Notes: a model not told the origin generated them from the sequence alone. Shown: positions 24,208 through 32,530, numbered from the stretch's first letter. The stretch: 64,000 nucleotides of DNA from Mesorhizobium sp. M1C.F.Ca.ET.210.01.1.1 (GCF_004791585.1 NZ_SRUU01000025.1:33641-97640); one strand, 5' to 3'. Translations and numbers: made by a program.

Positions 24208-24537
24208 ATGAAGATTTTGGCCTATGACAATTTCAAGCCCGGCGTCACGCTCGATGACCTCAGGCCCTATCTGCCGGAAGAAGTCTCGAATGTCTGGCGG
24301 CTGTGGAAGGCAGGCATCGTGCGCGAAAACTATGCGCGCGCCGATGTCGGCGGCGTCATCATCGTCTTCGAGCTCGATAGCGTCGAGGAGGCCAGGCGCT
24401 ACACCGACGATTTCCCGCTGTCCAAGGCCGGGCTGCTGGAATGGCATTTCATCGCCTTCGACGCGCCGCTGCCGCTTGAATTCCTGTTCGACCCGAGCGT
24501 GGACATCGCCAAGCCCTGGGATCGGACAGCGGCATGA
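24208..24537 (+). CDS. Small muconolactone isomerase-like (dimeric alpha-beta barrel) protein
   Basis: 109 aa beginning MKILAYDNFKPGVTLDDLRP. The arrangement of hydrophobic strands and GGVIIVFELDSVEEARRYTD followed by FPLSKAGLLEWHFIAFDAPLP resembles muconolactone isomerase/YCII-like ferredoxin-fold proteins. The catalytic function is not established and none of the aromatic ring-cleavage genes are nearby. The stop overlaps the start of the next hydrolase gene by four bases (ATGA), so the two act in one transcript. Confidence 0.65.
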   Translation: MKILAYDNFKPGVTLDDLRPYLPEEVSNVWRLWKAGIVRENYARADVGGVIIVFELDSVEEARRYTDDFPLSKAGLLEWHFIAFDAPLPLEFLFDPSVDIAKPWDRTAA

Positions 24538-25181
24538 TCCGGTCGCGCGACGGGATCGAAATCCCGACCACATTGAGGGAATGGTGCGACCCGCGCCGCA
24601 TGGCGCTGGTGGTCTACGACATGCAGGTCGGCATCTGCCGCCAGGTCGAAGGCGCGGCGGCGATCGTCGAACGCACCGGCATCGTGCTGGAAGCGGCGCG
24701 ATCGGCCAGCATGCGGGTGGCGTTCACGCGGCATCTGTCGCTGCCGAAAACATGGATGGGCGCAACGCAATTGCGCACCGCCATGGCCTGGCAGCGGCGC
24801 GACAACCCCGACGCGGTGCAGCCCTGGTTCCTGCGCGACGCCGACGCAACGCGCATCGTGCCCGAGCTCGCGCCGCGCGCGGACGAAGCGATATTCGACA
24901 AGCTCACCATGTCGGCCTTCGATTCCACTGCGTTCGGCTTTGCGCTGCGCGATTGCGGCGTGCGCGCCGTGGCGCTTACCGGCATCGCCATGGAGATCGG
25001 CATCGAACCGACGGTGCGGCAGGCGACCGACAACGGCTTCGTGGCTGTGGTCATCGAGGATGCCTGCGGCTTCGGCAATCGTGAAGCCCGCGACCGTTCG
25101 ATGGCGACGCTGCGGTTCCTTGGCGAAGCCATCGTCACCGATGTCGCAGTCTTTCGCGACGCGCTTGCCGATGCCGGCTGA
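24534..25181 (+). CDS. Isochorismatase-fold hydrolase lacking the Cys nucleophile
   Basis: 215 aa. ALVVYDMQVGICRQ gives the conserved Asp and FDKLTMSAFDSTAFGFALRD the conserved Lys of the isochorismatase superfamily. The nucleophile loop reads LTGIAMEIGIEPTVRQA, with Gly where amidases such as nicotinamidase have Cys. True isochorismatases (EntB, PhzD) also lack this Cys, so a non-amidase reaction is more likely than amide hydrolysis. It overlaps the upstream 109-aa gene by four bases and is convergent with the HxlR gene. Confidence 0.8.
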   Translation: MIRSRDGIEIPTTLREWCDPRRMALVVYDMQVGICRQVEGAAAIVERTGIVLEAARSASMRVAFTRHLSLPKTWMGATQLRTAMAWQRRDNPDAVQPWFLRDADATRIVPELAPRADEAIFDKLTMSAFDSTAFGFALRDCGVRAVALTGIAMEIGIEPTVRQATDNGFVAVVIEDACGFGNREARDRSMATLRFLGEAIVTDVAVFRDALADAG

Positions 25182-25188
25182 CGTCCGA

Positions 25189-25542
25189 TCAGGCCGCGGC
25201 GTCGATGTCGGTGCGGAAGCGCACCCCCTCGGCGCGGCCATGCACGTCGCCCCAGTCGTAGAGTGCCTGGAGCGCCGCGGCGAGATCGTGGCCGCGCTGG
25301 GTCAGGACGTAGCGCGCGTTGCCGTCGAGGGAGGTCTCGCGCGTTACGAAGCCGATCTCGACCAGGTCGGCCAGGCGCTGCGTCAGCATCTTGTCGGAGA
25401 GCGAAGGGATCAGCCGGCGCAGTTCGGAATAACGCAACGGTCCTTGCTTGATCCTTGCCAGGATCACCGTCTTCCACTTGCCGCCCAGAGCGTCGAGCGC
25501 GAACTCGACCGGGCAGCCATAGAGTCTACCTCGTTGTGTCAT
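25189..25542 (-). CDS. HxlR-family transcriptional regulator
   Basis: 117-aa winged-helix protein of the HxlR/DUF24 type. CPVEFALDALGGKWKTVILARI carries the family's conserved N-terminal Cys (residue 10), and LRYSELRRLIPSLSDKMLTQRL is the recognition helix region, followed by the wing GNARYVLTQRGHDL. HxlR members often sense electrophiles or oxidants through that Cys. It is divergent from the DJ-1/PfpI-type gene, which is its likely target. Confidence 0.88.
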   Translation of the reverse strand: MTQRGRLYGCPVEFALDALGGKWKTVILARIKQGPLRYSELRRLIPSLSDKMLTQRLADLVEIGFVTRETSLDGNARYVLTQRGHDLAAALQALYDWGDVHGRAEGVRFRTDIDAAA

Positions 25543-25691
25543 GCGACGATCCTAGGCAGGGCCCGGCCGATCGGAAAGCGGAAATTGCCCCGCCATCTGG
25601 CGGGGTTGAAAAGCCCCATCTTGTCGGGCAGCGTTTCACAGAAGGAGAGCGACGATGAGCGCACGCGGTCAATTCGCGACACCCCAAGCGC

Positions 25692-26414
25692 GTGGCGATC
25701 GTCATCGCCAATCCGGCCGTCTCGACCACGACCGGGTGGCCGGTGGGCTTCTGGTGGAGCGAGCTTACCCATCCTTGGTTCGTCTTCACCGAGCGCGGCT
25801 ATCAGGTCGAGATCTTTTCGCCTGACGGCGGTAAGTGCGAGGCCGATGCGCTGAGCGACCCGCGCGATCCGTCAGGCTATTCGGAGAGCGACCTCATCTC
25901 GCTCGGCTTCATTTCGAGCCCGAGGCTCTTGGCCTTGGTCGATGACACGCGGCCGGTGTCGGAGATCGAGGTCGAGCAGTTCGACGCAATCGTGGTGGCC
26001 GGAGGCCAGTCACCGATGTTCACCTACGAGCGCGCGACCGATCTGCAGCGGACATTCGTCGCCTTCCACGAAGCCGCCAAGGTGGCGGCCGCGCTCTGCC
26101 ACGGCACCGCGATCCTGCGCTTTGCCAGGCACGCCGACGGATCGCTGCTTGCCACCGGCAAGACGGTGACAGGCTTTGCCAATGTCGAGGAGGATTTTGC
26201 CGACAACGCCACCTGGGAGATGGGCGCGCTTGAGCGCGGCAAGCATCTGATGCCGTGGCGGATCGAGGACGAGCTGAAGGCGATCGGCGCCAACTATGTC
26301 CAGGCTGGGCTGTGGCGCGGCTTTGCCGTGCGCGACGGCAGCCTCGTCACCGGCCAGCAGAATTTCTCCGCCGCGGAAACCGCGCGGGTCGTCTGCGAGG
26401 CGCTTGGCGGCTGA
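25692..26414 (+). CDS. DJ-1/PfpI (Hsp31-like) family protein, start region possibly frameshifted
   Basis: 240 aa as read from GTG 25692. VVAGGQSPMFTYERATDLQ and VAAALCHGTAILRFAR (the nucleophile-elbow Cys) identify the type 1 amidotransferase/DJ-1 superfamily; relatives are glyoxalase III or deglycase-like stress proteins. The only strong Shine-Dalgarno (GAAGGAG) serves ATG 25655, which is out of frame by two bases. The frame from 25659 to 25692 is open and reads AHAVNSRHPKR, which looks like genuine N-terminus. A two-base deletion near 25660 would explain this. It is divergent from hxlR. Confidence 0.8.
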   Translation: MAIVIANPAVSTTTGWPVGFWWSELTHPWFVFTERGYQVEIFSPDGGKCEADALSDPRDPSGYSESDLISLGFISSPRLLALVDDTRPVSEIEVEQFDAIVVAGGQSPMFTYERATDLQRTFVAFHEAAKVAAALCHGTAILRFARHADGSLLATGKTVTGFANVEEDFADNATWEMGALERGKHLMPWRIEDELKAIGANYVQAGLWRGFAVRDGSLVTGQQNFSAAETARVVCEALGG

Positions 26415-26429
26415 AAGCCAAGCTGAAAG

Positions 26430-27770
26430 CTAGCCCAGCAATTGCTTGCTCAGCCTTGCGCACTGGACGCGGATATCCGGAATGGCGTCGATCTCGAAGA
26501 AGGTGCCGCGCGTCAGCGGTCCGACGGCGAGGATTTTCGACGACACCGTGCCGTCGGCCGCGATCAGCTCGCATCTGGCGGTGACGTCGAGGCCGAGGCG
26601 CAGCGGGTCCGGCCGCGCCAGGCCGCGCTCGACCAGCGAACGCACGACGCCGTTCGACGTCTTCGAGATGTCGCGGGCAATGCCCATGCAGTCATAGATG
26701 CGGGCGACTTCGAGTGTTTCGAGCGCCTGCGTGCCGCGCTGCTGGATCTTTACGGCAAAGCCATCGTTCGGCTGGATGTCGACCACTCGGCCGGCGACGA
26801 GACGGATGCGGCCCGAACGGACCGCTTCGGTGACACGCTCATAGACCTGAGGCGCCATGCGGTGGCGATGGATGTCCCACCAGGCCTTGGTGTGCTCGAC
26901 AAAGCGGCGCTTGGCCGAGGACGACCAGTTCTGCCAGATCTTCTGGTTGAAGGGCCGCAGGCCGTCGACCACGTCGCGCCAGTCGCCGCCGGCCTTCTGG
27001 TTCTCGCGGATCAGGTTGCGGAACCAGCCGACGAAATAGGAAAGCTCCGTGCCGAGCGGGATGTCGGCGATGTCGAGCTTGATCGGATTGCCCTTGCGGT
27101 GCGGCGAAGGCAGCAGGCCGCGCCGCGACACCGCGACGATGGCGCCGCGATGGCCGCGCTGCTCCAGCGAAAGGAATGCGTCGACCATGCTCAGCCCCGT
27201 GCCGAGCACCAGTGCCGGGGCCTCAGGGTCGAGCGCGGTGTCGGCGTCCGAACCCATCCGGATGGCGCGGCCCTGGAAGGCGCCCGGCTGCTCGTCATGG
27301 CCGGTGGCTAAAGCGGCGAGGTGGCCGACGACGCTTGTGCCGTTGGCCAAGGCCACCTCGACGCCCGACGGCGTCGGCGAGATCGACAGGGTCTGCTCGC
27401 GGATCAGGCGCAGCCTTCCCGTTTCGCGCTCTCGTTCCTCGAGCTCGTCGAGCAGCTCTTTCAGATAGCGGGCATAGAGGCTGCGCGGCGCGTAGAACGG
27501 TCCCTGGTCCGGCGTGGCGAGGCCGCGCTCCAGCACCCAGCGGGCGAAGTTTTCCGGGTCGTCGGCATGGGCGCTCATGAGGGACGCCCTGACATTGAGC
27601 ACATGGGCTGAGAGCAGCGTCGAATAGGCCATGCCCTGGCCGAAATGCGGCCGCTTCTCGATCAGCGTCACGCGAAGATCGGGGTTCGGCGATTTCAACA
27701 GATGCGCGGCCAGCACGACGCCGCTGGCGCCGCCGCCGACAATGATGATGGAATTGCCGCGTCCAACCAT
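26430..27770 (-). CDS. FAD/NAD(P)-binding protein (NAD_binding_9 type)
   Basis: 446-aa flavoprotein. NSIIIVGGGASGVVLAAHLL is the FAD-binding motif, GQGMAYSTLLSAHVLNVRAS and ALVLGTGLSMVDAFLSLEQRG follow, and the second Rossmann site ends near IYDCMGIARDISKTSNGVV. This family (HI0933/DUF-like FAD-NAD(P) proteins) has no defined substrate. It is divergent from the tauABCD operon, and in several rhizobia such proteins neighbour sulfonate transport, so a link to sulfur metabolism is an inference. A 32-codon ORF with its own ribosome binding site lies 38 bases upstream. Confidence 0.8.
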   Translation of the reverse strand: MVGRGNSIIIVGGGASGVVLAAHLLKSPNPDLRVTLIEKRPHFGQGMAYSTLLSAHVLNVRASLMSAHADDPENFARWVLERGLATPDQGPFYAPRSLYARYLKELLDELEERERETGRLRLIREQTLSISPTPSGVEVALANGTSVVGHLAALATGHDEQPGAFQGRAIRMGSDADTALDPEAPALVLGTGLSMVDAFLSLEQRGHRGAIVAVSRRGLLPSPHRKGNPIKLDIADIPLGTELSYFVGWFRNLIRENQKAGGDWRDVVDGLRPFNQKIWQNWSSSAKRRFVEHTKAWWDIHRHRMAPQVYERVTEAVRSGRIRLVAGRVVDIQPNDGFAVKIQQRGTQALETLEVARIYDCMGIARDISKTSNGVVRSLVERGLARPDPLRLGLDVTARCELIAADGTVSSKILAVGPLTRGTFFEIDAIPDIRVQCARLSKQLLG

Positions 27771-27808
27771 GGGTGAGATTCAGGAGCTGTCGAGGGCCGC
27801 GAACGAGC

Positions 27809-27907
27809 CTAAGCAGCCAGCACCGGCCGCCGTGAAGCAGCCGATGCCGCAGCGGTCAGGCTCACGCCACGAACGACTGGCGGTATGCGGTTCAGGTGGT
27901 CGCGCAT
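27809..27907 (-). CDS. Candidate 32-aa leader/small ORF upstream of the FAD/NAD(P) gene
   Basis: ATG at 27905-27907 preceded by GGGAGAGAG, reading MRDHLNRIPPVVRGVSLTAA and on to a TAG at 27809-27811 (RRPVLAA at the end). It lies 38 bases before the flavoprotein start on the same strand. No homologue is recognised. It could be a regulatory leader peptide or a small protein; the evidence is position and ribosome binding site only. Confidence 0.45.
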   Translation of the reverse strand: MRDHLNRIPPVVRGVSLTAAASAASRRPVLAA

Positions 27908-28078
27908 CGTTCTCTCTCCCTAATGTTGATAAGATTACTATACTAAACCAACCGCACACGGAACCTCGTTTCAATTCCGCTGCTATCTGGGGCATGGATT
28001 TACCCGGGAAAGGTAACAGGGGGATTTTCTTTCGGTGGGCGTCTTTTTTCGTGGGCGAGCGACAGACGAATGCAGAGC

Positions 28079-28300
28079 GCCGGCGGCGAAGCTGCCAATC
28101 TCCCCCCTCGTGGGGGAGATGGCCGGCAGGCCAGAGGGGGGCGCGAAGGATTGCGACCGATCTCACCTTGCGATCCCCGTGACCTTGGAGCGCTGTGGCG
28201 GTGAACAAGCTTTGAAACGCCGGCGGGACAGCGCCCCCTCTGTCCTGCCGGACATCTCCCCCACAAGGGGGGAGATTGGCTGTCGCGACGGCTTTCGCCA
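28079..28300. repeat. Two inverted type D repeats
   Basis: AATCTCCCCCCTCGTGGGGGAGAT and AGGCCAGAGGGGGGCGC on the left mirror GACAGCGCCCCCTCTGTCCTG and ATCTCCCCCACAAGGGGGGAGATTGGC on the right, giving a roughly 220-bp inverted pair. Confidence 0.85.
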
Positions 28301-28420
28301 ATCTCGAAGGCCTTTACGGGGCTGGCGAACGCCTCCGCGACCGTTCTTTGCGTCCTCGTAACCAACCCCGAGCCGCTTTTTTCCAAGAAAGCCCACACGG
28401 TTGGAAGGATTTAACTCTAC

Positions 28421-28447
28421 AAACTCGATAGAATTAACCGACGATAG
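28421..28447. promoter_or_regulatory. Operator-like inverted repeat before tauA
   Basis: TTAACTCTA (28421-28429), nine bases, TAGAATTAA (28439-28447): 9-bp arms with one mismatch, centred 53 bases before the tauA ATG. The spacing and TA-rich ends suit a LysR-type (CysB/Cbl/TauR-like) site, though the regulator is not in the window. Confidence 0.5.
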
Positions 28448-28486
28448 AAAGGCAATCCGGTTTTCTCAGGGTTTAGGGAGCCTTTC

Positions 28487-29500
28487 ATGTCAACCATTTC
28501 ACGACGCATTCTGCTTCTGTCGTCCGCCGCACTCGCGGGCGCTGCCTTCCTCGAACCGGCCGCGGCCGAGGATTTGAAAATCACCATCGGCTATCAGACG
28601 GTGGTCGAGCCTTCGAAAGTGCCGCAGGCCGATGGCGCCTATGAAAAAGCGACCAAGGCCGCGATCGACTGGCGCAAATTCGATTCCGGCGCCGACGTCA
28701 TCGCTGCTGTCGCTTCCGGCTCGGTCGATATCGGCTATGTCGGCTCGAGCCCGCTGGCCGCGGCCGCCAGCCGCGAGCTGCCGATCCAGACCATCTTCGT
28801 GGTCGGCCTGATCGGCCCGTCGGAAGCGCTGGTCGCCCGCAACGGCGCCGGCATCGAGAAGGTCGCCGACCTTGCCGGCAAGAAGGTGGCCGTGCCGTTC
28901 GTGTCGACCACGCATTACAGCCTGCTTGCCGCGCTGAAGCATGAAAACGTCGATCCGAAGTCGGTCGAGATCCTCAACCTCAGGCCGCCGGAGATCGCCG
29001 CCGCCTTCGCGCGCGGCGACATCGACGCGGCCTATGTCTGGGACCCAGCTCTCGGTCAGATCAAGACGTCCGGCAAGGTGGTGCTCGATTCCGCGCAGGT
29101 GGCGGCCTGGGGCGCGCCGACCTTCGACGCCTGGATCGTGCGCACCGACTTTGCCGACAAGCATCCGGAAGCCGTGCGCGACTTCGTCAAGGTGACCGGC
29201 GAGGCCTATGCCCGGTACCTGGCCAAGCCCGAGGCCTGGTCAGTGTCCTCGCCCGAGGCCGGCAAGATCGCCAAGCTGACCGGCGCCAAGCTGGAAGAGG
29301 TGCCGGAACTGCTCAAGGGCTACGTGTTCCCGACGCTCGAAGAGCAGGCCTCGGACAAGTTCCTCGGCGGCGCCACGGTGCAGGCCGTCGCCGCGACGTC
29401 GGCCTTCCTCAAGGAGCAGAGCAAGATCGACGCCGTGCTGCCCGACTATTCGAAATACGTGACGACCAAATATGCCAGCGAGGCGCTCGCCTCGAACTGA
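28487..29500 (+). CDS. tauA: Taurine/sulfonate ABC transporter, substrate-binding protein
   Basis: 337-aa periplasmic binding protein. A signal peptide (RRILLLSSAALAGAAFLEPAAAE, twin-Arg only at SRR) precedes DLKITIGYQTVVEPSKVPQA, a TauA-type start. VASGSVDIGYVGSSPLAAAA and AAFARGDIDAAYVWDPAL match the NMT1/TauA ligand-binding fold. It binds taurine or related sulfonates for import when sulfate is short. First gene of the tau operon, preceded by an operator-like inverted repeat; a type B repeat separates it from tauB. Confidence 0.9.
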   Translation: MSTISRRILLLSSAALAGAAFLEPAAAEDLKITIGYQTVVEPSKVPQADGAYEKATKAAIDWRKFDSGADVIAAVASGSVDIGYVGSSPLAAAASRELPIQTIFVVGLIGPSEALVARNGAGIEKVADLAGKKVAVPFVSTTHYSLLAALKHENVDPKSVEILNLRPPEIAAAFARGDIDAAYVWDPALGQIKTSGKVVLDSAQVAAWGAPTFDAWIVRTDFADKHPEAVRDFVKVTGEAYARYLAKPEAWSVSSPEAGKIAKLTGAKLEEVPELLKGYVFPTLEEQASDKFLGGATVQAVAATSAFLKEQSKIDAVLPDYSKYVTTKYASEALASN

Positions 29501-29510
29501 GCTTTTCTCC

Positions 29511-29550
29511 GCGCAATTCCTGGAAGGAAGACCGCCTTTCCTGGAATTGC
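29511..29550. repeat. Palindromic repeat, type B, in the tauA-tauB gap
   Basis: GCGCAATTCCTGG...CCTGGAATTGC with a short centre (AAGGAAGACCGCCTTT). In transcripts it would form a stable hairpin that could set the level of tauA relative to tauBC. Confidence 0.8.
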
Positions 29551-29657
29551 TCGGAAGCGCGGCCTCTCTTCCCTGGCTTTGCGCTTGCCTGCCACGGGAC
29601 CGCTTACGAGGAGCGGCTCTGGGGCAGGCCCCTTGACCCAACGGAGGCTCGAGTCCA

Positions 29658-30431
29658 ATGCCGCATCTGACGCTCGACAAGGTCACCGTTCACTATGCCG
29701 GCCAGCCCGCGCCCGCGGTCGAAAGCGTTTCGCTCGACATCGGCAAGAGCGATTTCGTCGTGCTGGTCGGCCGCTCCGGCTGCGGCAAGACCTCGCTGCT
29801 CAACGTCGCCGCCGGGCTGGTCGGGCCCGCGCGCGGTCAGGCCACGATCGACGGCCGGCCGATCACCGCGCCCGGTCCGGACCGCGCCGTGGTGTTCCAG
29901 AACGATGCGCTGTTTCCCTGGCTGACTGCGCGCGAAAACGTCGCCTTCGCGCTCAGGCTGCGCGGCGTGCCCGCCGACAAACGAGCGCGGCGCGCCGACG
30001 AATTGCTCAGGCTGGTCAAGCTCGATAGTGCCGGCGACAAGCGCATCTGGGAGCTTTCCGGCGGCATGCGGCAACGCGTCGGCCTGGCGCGTGCGCTCGC
30101 CGCCGAGCCGGAATTCCTGCTCCTCGACGAGCCGCTCGGCGCGCTCGACGCGCTGACGCGCGAGCGCATGCAGACGACGCTGCTCGATCTCTGGGCGGCT
30201 GCCCAGGTCGGCGTGCTGATGGTCACGCACGGCGTCGAGGAAGCGCTGATGCTCGCCACCCGCATCGTCGTGCTGGCGCCGGGACCCGGCCATGTGGTGC
30301 GGACAATCGAGACGCATTTCGGCCGCCGCTATGCGGCCGGCGAGCCGATCCGCGCGATCAAGGCGGATCCGGCTTTTGCCGCAGCCCGCGCGGACCTGAC
30401 CGATGCGATCTTCGAGGGAGAGGCGGCATGA
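29658..30431 (+). CDS. tauB: Taurine/sulfonate ABC transporter, ATP-binding protein
   Basis: 257-aa ABC ATPase. Walker A GRSGCGKTS, Q-loop VVFQNDALFPWL, signature LSGGMRQRVGLARAL, Walker B FLLLDEPLGALD and switch His in LMVTHGVEEALMLA are all present. The closing segment EPIRAIKADPAFAAARADL is typical of TauB/SsuB. It powers uptake with TauA and TauC. The stop overlaps the tauC start (ATGA). Confidence 0.92.
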   Translation: MPHLTLDKVTVHYAGQPAPAVESVSLDIGKSDFVVLVGRSGCGKTSLLNVAAGLVGPARGQATIDGRPITAPGPDRAVVFQNDALFPWLTARENVAFALRLRGVPADKRARRADELLRLVKLDSAGDKRIWELSGGMRQRVGLARALAAEPEFLLLDEPLGALDALTRERMQTTLLDLWAAAQVGVLMVTHGVEEALMLATRIVVLAPGPGHVVRTIETHFGRRYAAGEPIRAIKADPAFAAARADLTDAIFEGEAA

Positions 30432-31288
30432 GCATCAGCACCTACACCGAGCGCCCCGCCGCCAAGATCTCGGAAATTGACACGCTCTCGGTGCCGTGGT
30501 CGCGACCGCGGCCAAAGCGGGCGGGTGTCTCGGCGCGGCTGGTCAGCGCCCTTACCATTCTCGCGCTTTTGGCGGCATGGACGGTGTCGGCCGAACTTCA
30601 GCTTGTGTCACCAGTCTTCCTGCCCTCGCCCGCCGCCGTCTGGGCAAAACTTGTGGTGGTCGCGCGCGACGGTTTTGTCGATGCGACGCTTTTTCAGCAC
30701 CTCACTGCCAGTCTGGGCCGAGTGTTCGCGGCGCTGATCGTGGCGATCGTCGTCGGCGTTCCGGTGGGTCTCGCCATCGGCATCAGCAGGATCGGGCGCG
30801 GCGTGTTCGATCCGCTGCTCGAATTCCTGAGGCCGATCCCGCCACTCGCCTATCTGCCGCTGATCGTCATCTGGTTCGGCATCGGCGAACCGTCGAAGAT
30901 CCTGGTGATCGCGATCGCCATGCTGGCGCCGGTTGCGCTGTCAACCGCCGCCGGGGTGCGCGGCGTTTCGCGCGAGCGCATCGACGCGGCGCGTTCGCTG
31001 GGCGCGACGCGCGGGCAAGTCGTGCGTCATGTCGTGCTGCCCAGCACGCTGCCCTCGATCCTCACCGGCCTGCGCATCGCGCTCGGCGCCGGCTGGTCGA
31101 CGCTGGTGGCGGCCGAGCTGGTGGCGGCGACGCGCGGGCTCGGCTTCATGATCCAGTCGGCGGCGCAATTCCTGGTCACCGATGTGGTGGTGATGGGCAT
31201 CCTGGTGATCGCCACCATCGCCTTCGCGCTCGAATTCGTCATCCGCAGGATCGAGCGCGCGCTGGTCCCCTGGGCGGGGCGGGAATGA
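30428..31288 (+). CDS. tauC: Taurine/sulfonate ABC transporter, permease
   Basis: 286-aa inner-membrane permease with about six helices (LVSALTILALLAAWTVSAEL first). The EAA loop that contacts TauB reads DAARSLGATRGQVVRHVVLP. PLAYLPLIVIWFGIGEPSKI is the family motif in the middle. It starts within the end of tauB (ATGA overlap). A 61-codon gene and tauD follow on the same strand. Confidence 0.92.
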   Translation: MSISTYTERPAAKISEIDTLSVPWSRPRPKRAGVSARLVSALTILALLAAWTVSAELQLVSPVFLPSPAAVWAKLVVVARDGFVDATLFQHLTASLGRVFAALIVAIVVGVPVGLAIGISRIGRGVFDPLLEFLRPIPPLAYLPLIVIWFGIGEPSKILVIAIAMLAPVALSTAAGVRGVSRERIDAARSLGATRGQVVRHVVLPSTLPSILTGLRIALGAGWSTLVAAELVAATRGLGFMIQSAAQFLVTDVVVMGILVIATIAFALEFVIRRIERALVPWAGRE

Positions 31289-31309
31289 CCTGAGCCAAGG
31301 AGAGTCACG

Positions 31310-31495
31310 ATGACCCATTCCACCGCGGTGCTTTTCGCCCATCTCGGCACATGGCTGTTGCGCCTGCCGCCGGACGTCAAGCGATCGGAGGACGAACCGA
31401 AATCGCCGACGCCGGTGCCGCTTGCCGGCGAACGCGATCGCCTGCCGCCGGGTGACGAGAGCTTCTACTGGGCCTGGCAGTACTGGTCCCAGTGA
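31310..31495 (+). CDS. Small hypothetical protein in the tau operon, 61 aa
   Basis: MTHSTAVLFAHLGTWLLRLP, then a Pro/Glu/Asp-rich middle and an aromatic end (ESFYWAWQYWSQ). AAGGAG lies nine bases upstream of the ATG. It sits 21 bases after tauC and 49 before tauD. The function is unknown; no signal peptide, and the N-terminal hydrophobic stretch is too short to be sure of a membrane helix. Position suggests an accessory role in sulfonate use. Confidence 0.6.
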   Translation: MTHSTAVLFAHLGTWLLRLPPDVKRSEDEPKSPTPVPLAGERDRLPPGDESFYWAWQYWSQ

Positions 31496-31544
31496 TCGGA
31501 TCCCGCAGCCCGGCCCTTTCCCGAAGAGCAACCAGGAGTTTCCC

Positions 31545-32473
31545 ATGAGCAATCCAGTCCTTGTCGACCAGATCATTCCCGCAACCGATGTCATTCCGCT
31601 GACCGCCCGTGTGGGGGCGGAAATCAGAGGCGTCCGCCTTGGCGGAAACCTGTCGGATGCCGCCATAGCGGCGATCAACGCGCTTCTTTTGAAGCACAAG
31701 GTCGTCTTCTTCCGCGGTCAGGAACATCTCGACGATTCGGAGCATGAGCTGTTCGCGCGGCGCCTGGGGGATCTTGTGCCTCATCCTACGCAAGGGCCGG
31801 TGGCAGGCACGGCCTCGGTCCTCAATCTGGACTCAAGCCGCGGCGGCGGCCGCGCGGACCAATGGCACACGGACGTCACATTCGTGGACGCCTATCCAAA
31901 ATTCTCCGTCCTGCGCGGCGTCGTCATACCCGCGGCCGGAGGCGACACCATCTGGTCCAACACGCATGCCGCCTATGAGAGCCTGCCGGCGCCGCTGAAA
32001 CTATTGGCCGACAATCTCTGGGCCATTCACAGCAATGCCTACGACTACGCCGCCGTGCGGCCCCGCGCCACCGCGGAGGAAAGGAAGCATTTCGAGGAGG
32101 TCTTCACCTCGACGGTCTACGAAACCGAGCACCCCGTGGTGCGCGTGCATCCGGAAACCGGGGAGCGTTCGCTGCTTCTGGCAACTTCGTTCAGCGCTTT
32201 GTCGGCCTGTCGAAAAGCGACTCCTCGAAGCTCTACGAGTTGTTCCAGACCTATGTGACCACGCCGGAGAATACCGTGCGGTGGCGGTGGCAGGCGGGCG
32301 ACGTCGCGATCTGGGACAATCGAGCCACCCAGCACTATGCGGTGAACGACTATGGCGACCAGCATCGGATCGTGCGCCGCGCCACGGTCGATGGCGACGT
32401 GCCGGTCAGCGTCGACGGACGCCACAGCGTCACCCACGTCAAGACGGCCAAGCCGGCAGCAAAGGCCGCCTGA
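31545..32473 (+). pseudogene. tauD: Taurine dioxygenase, single-base frameshift
   Basis: Fe(II)/2-oxoglutarate dioxygenase that releases sulfite from taurine. The start MSNPVLVDQIIPATDVIPLT at 31545 follows CAGGAG. The first frame keeps the iron ligands QWHTDVTF and runs to GERSLLL; there the reading frame shifts. The other frame continues NFVQRFVGLSKSDSSKLYEL, then TTPENTVRWRWQAGDVAIWD and the last His/Arg region HRIVRRATV. One missing G near 32180-32182 (CTGGCAAC for CTGGGCAAC) restores a 309-aa protein. As written, the product lacks the third Fe ligand and would be inactive. Confidence 0.9.
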
Positions 32474-32530
32474 AGCCATCAGGGCGCCGCTCGTCGAACT
32501 GACGCGCGGCGCCGTCCCTTGCCGGCCGGG

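Larger units (their letters stand above)
27908..28486. other. Divergent control region between the flavoprotein and tauA
   Basis: 579 bases. From left: an AT-rich stretch (27920-27958) likely holding the leftward promoter, then two face-to-face type D repeats (28079-28300), then the tauA operator-like inverted repeat (28421-28447). No supported gene. Confidence 0.65.
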
